NCBI GenBank assembly: GCA_031281815.1
Contig: JAITEY010000172.1
Location: forward strand, 1-11,951
DNA from: Desulfovibrio sp.
GTDB lineage: Bacteria > Desulfobacterota > Desulfovibrionia > Desulfovibrionales > Desulfovibrionaceae
DNA length: 11,951 nucleotides
Direction: 5' to 3'
Each line of letters begins with the position of its first letter. Position 1 is the first letter of the stretch. The notes beneath the pieces were generated by a model. It was not told where the DNA came from. It saw only the letters and a program-made list of their open reading frames with translations, and ran no database searches. Both the position numbers and the translations under genes were made by a program. Positions 7,497 to 11,951 of this stretch are shown here, one piece after another.

Positions 7497-7656
7497 AAAG
7501 TCCGGCACTGAACGCCCTTTCAGAAACGCAGGGGAGCATTCCTCCGCCGGGGAATATGAGGAGACGCTGCCCCTCCCCCCGGCAAACATTGCAAAAAGCG
7601 CCGACGGCGAGGTGTCGCGGCGTAGCCCGGATCATCACCCAAACAAGGAGTGCGTT

Positions 7657-8601
7657 ATGAAAAAGCTGTGTATGTGTCTCACAGTCCTGTTGTTGTGCGC
7701 CGGCGCGACGTCGGTATCGGCCGCACAGGCGCAGCCCGATAAAAAAGACCTGCTGCCCGCGTACCGGTACACCCTGAAAGACGCTTTCGAGGTCAAGGGT
7801 CGACAGGGTATCGCCGTTGACGACAAGTATTATTACGTCAGCGGAAGCAAGACCCTCTACAAGTATGACAAGACGGGCAAACTTCTGCTCTCCGAAGAAA
7901 ACCCCTTTGAGGGTTACGCCGTCCCCTCCAACCATATCGGCGACATCGACGTGTTCAACGGCGAATTGTTCGTCAGCGCCGAATGGTTTGAAGACGGCGT
8001 GGGCAAGGACATACAGATTGCCGTGCATGACGCGGACACATTGAAATTCAAGCGGTCTTTCAAGTTCGAGCCCGAATCCGGGCAGGAAGAGGTCTCGGGC
8101 ATCTGCGTGGACCGCGACAAGCGCACGGTGTGGATGTCCTGCTGGGCTATCGGCAAGGAAAGCGGCCCCTTGAAGGGTTACAGCGACAGGTATCTGTACG
8201 AGTACAGTCTGGACGACGGCCGTTTCCTGCGCAGGCTGCATCTTGCCCCCTCGCCGCAGTGGATACAGGGCGTCTACTACTACAAGGGCGCTCTTTTTGT
8301 GACCGCCGACGACGGCGAGGCCGACGACGACGCGCCGGATCACCTGTATCGGGTCAATGTCGGGAACGATGTCAACTATGCCCTGGTGACCATGGAAAAA
8401 GCCTTCACCGAAATTAAACGCCAAGGGGAAATTGAAGGGCTGGCCTTTGATGAAAAAGCCGGCGAACTGCTGGTGCTGTTCAACCGCGGAGCGCGCATTA
8501 TCCTCGGTATGCCTAAGGGTTTTTATCCCGACTACACCAAAGAAATCAGTGAAGTCTACCGCTTCAAGGTGAAGCCGACAGGGAAAAAAGCGAAAGAATA
8601 A
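7657..8601 (+). CDS. Secreted beta-propeller-like protein of unknown function
   Basis: This 314-residue protein has a clear Sec signal peptide: MKK, a hydrophobic core to about residue 17, and a likely cleavage after Ala22 (VSA). I do not recognise a named family. The mature part has recurring short strands rich in Tyr, Gly and Asp, such as KGRQGIAVDDKYYYVSGSKTLYKYD, interspersed with GDIDVFNGELFVSA, VSGICVDRDKRTVWMS, IQGVYYYKGALFVTAD and IEGLAFDEKAGELLVLF. That pattern is typical of beta-propeller blades, but blade number cannot be settled by eye. An acidic stretch (GEADDDAPDH) may bind a cation. AAGGAG at 7645-7650, 6 nt from ATG 7657, fixes the start; an upstream in-frame extension overlaps glpC and is rejected. 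The gene lies 160 nt after glpC, so it may or may not belong to the same transcript. A periplasmic role is likely. Confidence 0.8.
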   Translation: MKKLCMCLTVLLLCAGATSVSAAQAQPDKKDLLPAYRYTLKDAFEVKGRQGIAVDDKYYYVSGSKTLYKYDKTGKLLLSEENPFEGYAVPSNHIGDIDVFNGELFVSAEWFEDGVGKDIQIAVHDADTLKFKRSFKFEPESGQEEVSGICVDRDKRTVWMSCWAIGKESGPLKGYSDRYLYEYSLDDGRFLRRLHLAPSPQWIQGVYYYKGALFVTADDGEADDDAPDHLYRVNVGNDVNYALVTMEKAFTEIKRQGEIEGLAFDEKAGELLVLFNRGARIILGMPKGFYPDYTKEISEVYRFKVKPTGKKAKE

Positions 8602-8629
8602 CCTGCTGCGTCCCTAAAGTTTTTCCCGT

Positions 8630-8659
8630 TGTTGCAGATAAGGCCTGATAAGTGCAACA
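8630..8659 (+). promoter_or_regulatory. Nested inverted and direct repeat, possible sigma-54 promoter
   Basis: A perfect 7-bp inverted repeat TGTTGCA/TGCAACA (8630-8636 and 8653-8659) encloses two direct GATAAG copies separated by GCCT (8637-8652). The same bases fit GG-N10-GC: GG at 8642-8643 and GC at 8654-8655, with TGCA at the -12 side, the layout of a sigma-54 promoter. The -24 element is only partly consensus. The ribosome site of the next gene is 12 nt downstream of the right arm. Confidence 0.4.
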
Positions 8660-8685
8660 TTTCGCCGAAGCAAGGAGAAGCAGGC

Positions 8686-8901
8686 ATGGAAACAGCCTAC
8701 GCTGCAATCGCGCAGGGAGCGACCTCCCTGGCGACACGGGCAATACACGACAACACCGCCGCGAATGTGATTACCGGAACGCTGAACAGCCTGAATGCGG
8801 GCGGGCTGACCGGGAATCAAAAACTCGAAGCCGACTTCCGGTTTCAGAAAGAGGCTCTGAGCGCGGCAGGCATAGGCACCGGACTGGACGTAAGAGTCTG
8901 A
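8686..8901 (+). CDS. Small hypothetical protein, 71 residues
   Basis: ATG 8686 is preceded by AAGGAG (8672-8677) with 8-nt spacing, a good ribosome site, so the gene is probably real. It encodes 71 residues with no signal peptide or membrane segment. The N-terminal two thirds (METAYAAIAQGA onward) is Ala/Thr/Asn-rich and probably helical; the end is GTGLDVRV. I do not recognise the family with confidence. Its size, alternating small residues and a hydrophobic LDVRV tail resemble short YjfB-type 'putative motility' proteins, which end in a similar G-x-x-I-D-I pattern, but this is only a weak resemblance. A longer start at 8629 would overlap the nested repeat and lacks a ribosome site. The gene stands between the propeller gene and a strong terminator, and may be a single-gene unit with its own promoter. 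Confidence 0.6.
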   Translation: METAYAAIAQGATSLATRAIHDNTAANVITGTLNSLNAGGLTGNQKLEADFRFQKEALSAAGIGTGLDVRV

Positions 8902-8967
8902 GGCCAGCTGTATAGGAAAGATTTCGGACGGGCCGCGCGGAATCCGCCATACACATATTCCGTGGGG

Positions 8968-8987
8968 ATCCCGGCCCGTTCCGGGAT
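8968..8987. repeat. Hairpin preceding the terminator
   Basis: ATCCCGG (8968-8974) and CCGGGAT (8981-8987) form a perfect 7-bp stem with a CCCGTT loop. It lies 4 nt before the rho-independent terminator. It might protect the 3' end of the small-gene transcript or be a protein-binding site. Confidence 0.6.
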
Positions 8988-8990
8988 TGT

Positions 8991-9036
8991 AAAAAACCGC
9001 TTCCGGTTCGATGAGCCGGAGCGGTTTTTCTTTTTT
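8991..9036 (+). terminator. Rho-independent terminator
   Basis: The left arm (8992-9009) and right arm (9013-9029) form a long stem: AAAAACCGCT, one bulged T, then CCGGTTC, pairing with GAGCCGG and AGCGGTTTTT around a GAT loop. A second T-run (9031-9036) follows. The A-run on the left makes it potentially active on both strands. It ends transcription from the small gene at 8686 and insulates the downstream regulator. Confidence 0.9.
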
Positions 9037-9038
9037 CG

Positions 9039-9053
9039 CCGGGCTGCGCCCGG
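9039..9053. repeat. Short GC hairpin downstream of the terminator
   Basis: CCGGGC (9039-9044) and GCCCGG (9048-9053) flank a 3-nt TGC loop. There is no T-run after it. It is the third stem-loop within 90 nt. Confidence 0.5.
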
Positions 9054-9096
9054 AAGCAAGAACGAACTCTCGGCCGGGTATATGTCGGATTCGGGC

Positions 9097-9125
9097 TTGA
9101 CCTTTACTGTGTTTTGCGTGAAGGT
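9097..9125 (+). promoter_or_regulatory. Candidate operator/promoter of the XRE-S24 regulator
   Basis: TTGACC at 9097-9102 resembles a -35 box, though no good -10 was found at the usual distance. Overlapping it, ACCTTTAC (9100-9107) and GTGAAGGT (9118-9125) form an inverted repeat with one mismatch and a 10-nt spacer, 26 bp in total. It ends 5 nt before the regulator's ribosome site. Size and position fit autoregulation by a dimeric cI-type repressor. Confidence 0.35.
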
Positions 9126-9142
9126 TCGCTAAGGAGCAAGTG

Positions 9143-9778
9143 ATGAGGGAAAGTAAAATTACCTCCGAAGCTTTGCGGTACTGGCTTGCCAAACGGGAGT
9201 TGACCCAGACGGCGCTGGCTGAGAAAGCCGGGTTGGCGCAGAACTACATTTCCCAGATCCGCGCGGGGACAAGGGCCGGCTCCTTGGATGCCCTGCAGAA
9301 ACTGGCAACGGCACTGGATCTCTCCTTGCCGGAGTTTTTCGCCTGTCGCGACGAGACCAGGCCGGACTTGGTGTTCGTAGAACGACTCAAGGCCCGGCCG
9401 CGCGCCGGCAGCGGGGGCTTGGAAACCGACCCGGATCCTGTGGGCCTTTACTCATTCCACAGCAGTTTCATTGCCCGCAAACACGGTGACGAAGAGAGCA
9501 TGAAACTGTTTGAGGTGGCCGGCGACAGCATGGTGCCCACCCTGATGGACGGAGACCTGATCATGGTCAACCTGCGGGAAAAAAACGTCCGTTCCGGGTG
9601 CATTTACCTTGTGCGCATGGAGGACGAGTTGATGGTCAAACGCCTGGAAAACCGTCCGGGCGGAGTACTGCTCATCCGTTCCGACAACCGGGCGTACGAG
9701 GATATCCCTGTGAACAGGGGCTCTGGCGCGGACGTTGAGGTGCTCGGACGCATGGTGTGGAGTTGCCGGGAATATTAA
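9143..9778 (+). CDS. cI/LexA-type transcriptional regulator (XRE helix-turn-helix plus S24 peptidase domain)
   Basis: The N-terminal region (about residues 9-63) is an XRE/lambda-repressor helix-turn-helix, with LTQTALAEKAGL as helices 2-3 and NYISQIRAG as the recognition part. The C-terminal half is an S24 dimerisation/self-cleavage domain with Ser129 in GDSMVPT and Lys166 in VKRL. Their 37-residue spacing equals that of LexA Ser119/Lys156. An Ala88-Gly89 bond is a plausible cleavage site. Such proteins are usually repressors inactivated by RecA-stimulated self-cleavage, or are prophage or chromosomal homologues that only dimerise through this domain. No prophage genes are nearby, so it may be a host regulator of the adjacent hyn genes or the upstream genes; this is inference. 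GTG 9140 is in frame, but ATG 9143 has the better 6-nt distance from AAGGAG (9131-9136). Length is 211 residues, normal for the family. Confidence 0.9.
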   Translation: MRESKITSEALRYWLAKRELTQTALAEKAGLAQNYISQIRAGTRAGSLDALQKLATALDLSLPEFFACRDETRPDLVFVERLKARPRAGSGGLETDPDPVGLYSFHSSFIARKHGDEESMKLFEVAGDSMVPTLMDGDLIMVNLREKNVRSGCIYLVRMEDELMVKRLENRPGGVLLIRSDNRAYEDIPVNRGSGADVEVLGRMVWSCREY

Positions 9779-9810
9779 GCGCGGATTTTGTGTCCGGGTG
9801 TTTTCCGCCG

Positions 9811-9839
9811 TTGAAAGCGAAAACGCTTTGGTGTACTGT
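9811..9839 (+). promoter_or_regulatory. Candidate sigma-70-type promoter with overlapping inverted repeat upstream of hynB
   Basis: TTGAAA (9811-9816) and TACTGT (9834-9839) are separated by 17 nt, a plausible -35/-10 pair with a good -35 and a weak -10. The inverted repeat AAAGCG-AAAA-CGCTTT (9814-9829) covers the end of the -35 and the spacer, a classical place for a repressor. A second small hairpin, CCCC-TTTGC-GGGG, lies at about 9876-9888 in the 5' leader. About 110 nt of leader would precede the hynB start. Confidence 0.4.
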
Positions 9840-9948
9840 GCCGACGGCGGGATGAGGCTGCTGTCCCCTTTACGCCCCTTTGCGGGGATATGCATCAGCA
9901 ACAGCAACGGATTTTTGAGACCGGCCGGCGGATGAAGGAGGCTTCAGA

Positions 9949-10911
9949 ATGCGAACCACGACGGCTCCCGCAAGGGATAATCTGGATAAACGGCTTGCCG
10001 CGCACGGCCTGAACCGACGCGACTTCCTCAAATACTGCGCGGCCGTGGCGGCGGCCATGGGCATGGGACCGTCATTCGCGCCCGAGGTCGCCCGCGCCGT
10101 AACCGGCGGGGCGGGCAGGCGTCCCACAGTTGTTTACCTGCACAACGCCGAGTGCACGGGCTGTTCGGAAGCCATACTGCGCTCCTCTGATCCGTATATC
10201 GACGTGCTGCTTATGAATGCCGTGAACATGGTCTATCAGGAAACGATCATGGCCGCTGCCGGCGAGGCGGCGGAAAAGGCCCTGCACGACGCCGTGAACA
10301 GCCCGGACGGATTCATCGCCATAGTGGAAGGCGCGGTGCCCACCGCCGAAAACGGCGCTTGGGGAAAAGTCGGCAACCACACCATGCTGGAGACGAGCCG
10401 CACCGTGCTGACCAAAGCCCAGGCCGTCATTGCCTACGGCACCTGCGCCGCTTACGGCGGCATTCAGGCCGCCGCGCCCAACCCCTGCGGAGCAAAAGGC
10501 GTAACCGACTGTTTCGGGGCCGAAGACGCCGAGAAGACCATCAATATACCCGGTTGCCCTCCCAACCCCGTCAATATCGTCGGCACCATCGTCTACTACC
10601 TCAAGAACGGCAAGGTTCCCGAGCTTGACGAGCGCGGCCGGCCGCTGATGTTTTTCGACAAATCCGTCCACGAGTTGTGTGAGCGCCGCGAGCATTTCGA
10701 GAACGGTCGCTTCGCCCAATCCTTCGACTCCGAGGAGGCGCGGCAGGGCTGGTGCCTGTACAACCTCGGCTGCAAGGGGCCGAGTACCTATAACAACTGT
10801 CCCAAGGTTCTGTTCAACGGCGTGAACTGGCCCGTGGGCGCGGGACATCCCTGCATAGGATGCAGCGAACCCGATTTCTGGGACAAAATGACGCCTTTTT
10901 ATCATGTCTGA
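9949..10911 (+). CDS. hynB: Periplasmic [NiFe] hydrogenase small subunit
   Basis: This electron-transfer subunit carries three Fe-S clusters from the Ni-Fe site in HynA to a periplasmic cytochrome c acceptor. An N-terminal Tat signal is present: NRRDFLK (Arg23-Arg24) followed by a small-residue hydrophobic core and a likely cleavage near VARA. All cluster ligands can be assigned: proximal [4Fe-4S] Cys69, 72, 166 and 203; distal [4Fe-4S] His241, Cys244, 269 and 275; medial [3Fe-4S] Cys284, 302 and 305, with Pro295 where a fourth cysteine would make it a [4Fe-4S]. The C-terminus (CIGCSEPDFWD) matches soluble Desulfovibrio HynB, with no membrane anchor helix. Length is 320 residues, as expected. 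AAGGAGG at 9935-9941, 7 nt before ATG, fixes the start. hynA follows 26 nt later. It differs from [NiFeSe] small subunits in keeping the medial proline. Confidence 0.97.
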   Translation: MRTTTAPARDNLDKRLAAHGLNRRDFLKYCAAVAAAMGMGPSFAPEVARAVTGGAGRRPTVVYLHNAECTGCSEAILRSSDPYIDVLLMNAVNMVYQETIMAAAGEAAEKALHDAVNSPDGFIAIVEGAVPTAENGAWGKVGNHTMLETSRTVLTKAQAVIAYGTCAAYGGIQAAAPNPCGAKGVTDCFGAEDAEKTINIPGCPPNPVNIVGTIVYYLKNGKVPELDERGRPLMFFDKSVHELCERREHFENGRFAQSFDSEEARQGWCLYNLGCKGPSTYNNCPKVLFNGVNWPVGAGHPCIGCSEPDFWDKMTPFYHV

Positions 10912-10937
10912 GCCGCGGCCGATGAGGGAGAAATATC

Positions 10938-11951
10938 ATGGCAGAAGCTAAATTCGATGCGTCCTACAACGGCCCCGTGGTGGTTGATCCCCTGACCCGC
11001 ATTGAGGGGCATCTGCGCATAGAGGTGGAAGTCGAGGGCGGAAAGGTTAAAAAGGCGTACAGTTGCGGCACCTTGTTCCGCGGTCTGGAAATCATCCTCA
11101 AAGGCCGCGACCCGCGCGATGCGCAGCATTTTACAGCCCGTGCCTGCGGCGTCTGCACCTATGTGCATTCGCTGGCCACAACCCGCGCCGTCGACAATGC
11201 CGTCGGCGTAAAAATACCGCCTCTTGCCTCCATGATCCGCAGGCTGGTGATGGCCTCGCAATTTCTGCACGATCATGTCGTCCACTTTTACCATCTGCAT
11301 GCTTTGGATTTCGTCGACGTTACCAACTGTATCAAGGCCGACCCGGTCAAGGCGGCCAAAATCGCCGACGGCATTTCGACGCGCAAGACCAAAGCCGACG
11401 ACCTCAGAGCCGTACAACAGAGAATCAAGGCCTATGTCGAGAGCGGGCAGATCGGGCATTTCACCAACGCCTATTTCCTGGGCGGACATCCTGCCTTTAA
11501 CCTTGAGCCGGAGTTGGACCTCATCGCCACCGCGCATTACCTTGAAGCCTTGCATCTTCAGGTGCGTTCGGCGCGGGCCATGGCTGTTTTCGGGGGCAAA
11601 AACCCGCACCCGCAATTTATGGTCGTGGGCGGCGTCAGTTGTTATGATGCCCTGAAGCCGGAAAAAATCGACGAGTTCCTGAAGCTTGAGTTGGAAAGCG
11701 TCAAGTTCATCAACGAGGTCTATATTCCGGACCTTTTGGCCGTTGCCGCCCGTTACAAAGAGGTGGCGACGTACGGTGGGACCACGAATTTCATCACGAT
11801 GGGCGAATATTTCACGGACGACACGGACCTGAATTCCGGCTATTTCCCGCCCGGCTTGATCTATGAGCGCGATCTGAGCAACGTGGTGCCCTTCGACCCG
11901 GACAAAATCCGCGAGCATGTCGCGCACAGTTGGTTCCGGGGCACGGACGCG
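10938..11951 (+). CDS. hynA: Periplasmic [NiFe] hydrogenase large subunit, 3' end beyond the window
   Basis: This is the catalytic subunit that binds the Ni-Fe(CN)2CO centre and activates H2. Only the first 338 codons are present; the frame is still open at the last base, so roughly the C-terminal 40 percent, including the second CxxC and the maturation protease site, is missing from view. Visible hallmarks are RIEGH (Arg21-His25, Glu23 being the conserved proton-transfer glutamate position), LFRGLEIILKGRDPRDA, and the L2 motif RACGVCTYVH with Cys70 and Cys73 as Ni-site ligands. The sequence FTNAYFLGGH and HYLEALHLQV are family-typical. The protein lacks its own signal peptide and is exported by riding with the Tat signal of HynB. 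AGGGAG at 10925-10930, 7 nt before ATG 10938, supports the start. A maturation protease gene would be expected downstream. Confidence 0.97.
   Translation, partial: MAEAKFDASYNGPVVVDPLTRIEGHLRIEVEVEGGKVKKAYSCGTLFRGLEIILKGRDPRDAQHFTARACGVCTYVHSLATTRAVDNAVGVKIPPLASMIRRLVMASQFLHDHVVHFYHLHALDFVDVTNCIKADPVKAAKIADGISTRKTKADDLRAVQQRIKAYVESGQIGHFTNAYFLGGHPAFNLEPELDLIATAHYLEALHLQVRSARAMAVFGGKNPHPQFMVVGGVSCYDALKPEKIDEFLKLELESVKFINEVYIPDLLAVAARYKEVATYGGTTNFITMGEYFTDDTDLNSGYFPPGLIYERDLSNVVPFDPDKIREHVAHSWFRGTDA

Noticed and set aside
7366..7656. Upstream extension of the secreted propeller gene
   Set aside because: The extension overlaps glpC, would hide the signal peptide inside the protein, and ATG 7657 has an excellent ribosome site.
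8629..8685. Longer start for the 71-residue protein
   Set aside because: It has no ribosome site and would lie across the nested repeat; ATG 8686 with AAGGAG upstream is better.
9143..9778. Regulator taken as evidence of a prophage
   Set aside because: No integrase, excisionase, Cro-like or structural phage gene is visible on either side; the neighbours are metabolic genes.
10902..11927. Antisense open frame of 341 codons opposite hynA
   Set aside because: hynA is certain from its motifs on the + strand; the antisense frame has no recognisable features.

Overview
The window looks like a GC-rich chromosomal segment from a sulfate-reducer-type member of the Desulfovibrionaceae. The main support is at the right end: a periplasmic [NiFe] hydrogenase (small subunit then large subunit) whose sequences closely resemble the HynB/HynA enzymes of Desulfovibrio as I remember them. 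TRAP transporters and anaerobic glycerol-3-phosphate dehydrogenase genes fit the same lifestyle. All recognisable genes are on the + strand.

Left block (135-7496): TRAP transporter small and large membrane subunits (dctQ, dctM), a HAD-IIA phosphatase, a single 1076-residue protein joining GlpA and GlpB, and GlpC. From dctQ through glpAB the genes are almost contiguous: 3 nt, then 7 nt, then an ATGA overlap. This suggests one operon. glpC follows after a 117-nt gap containing small inverted repeats. Together the genes could take up an organic anion, dephosphorylate a small phosphate ester, and oxidise glycerol-3-phosphate to DHAP with electrons passed through GlpC to the quinone pool. The TRAP substrate and the phosphatase substrate cannot be read from the sequence. 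No TRAP binding protein is visible; it may lie upstream of base 1.

The most unusual object is the GlpA-GlpB fusion. Its GlpA half carries an insert of about 66 residues between the two cysteine pairs of the C-terminal [2Fe-2S] domain, and that insert is built from an in-frame 72-nt tandem repeat. The linker to GlpB contains a 13-bp interrupted inverted repeat followed by a (GTGGAT)n-like hexanucleotide tract encoding a Gly/Cys-rich segment.

Middle block (7657-9775): a secreted protein with beta-propeller-like repeats, a 71-residue protein behind an unusual nested repeat that also fits a sigma-54 promoter, a strong rho-independent terminator flanked by two more hairpins, and a cI/LexA-type regulator (XRE helix-turn-helix plus S24 peptidase domain with an intact Ser/Lys pair).

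Right block (9949-11951): hynB with a Tat signal and a complete set of Fe-S ligands, then hynA, which runs off the window after 338 codons. A sigma-70-like promoter with an overlapping inverted repeat lies in front of hynB.

I saw no tRNA, rRNA, transposase, or CRISPR array.
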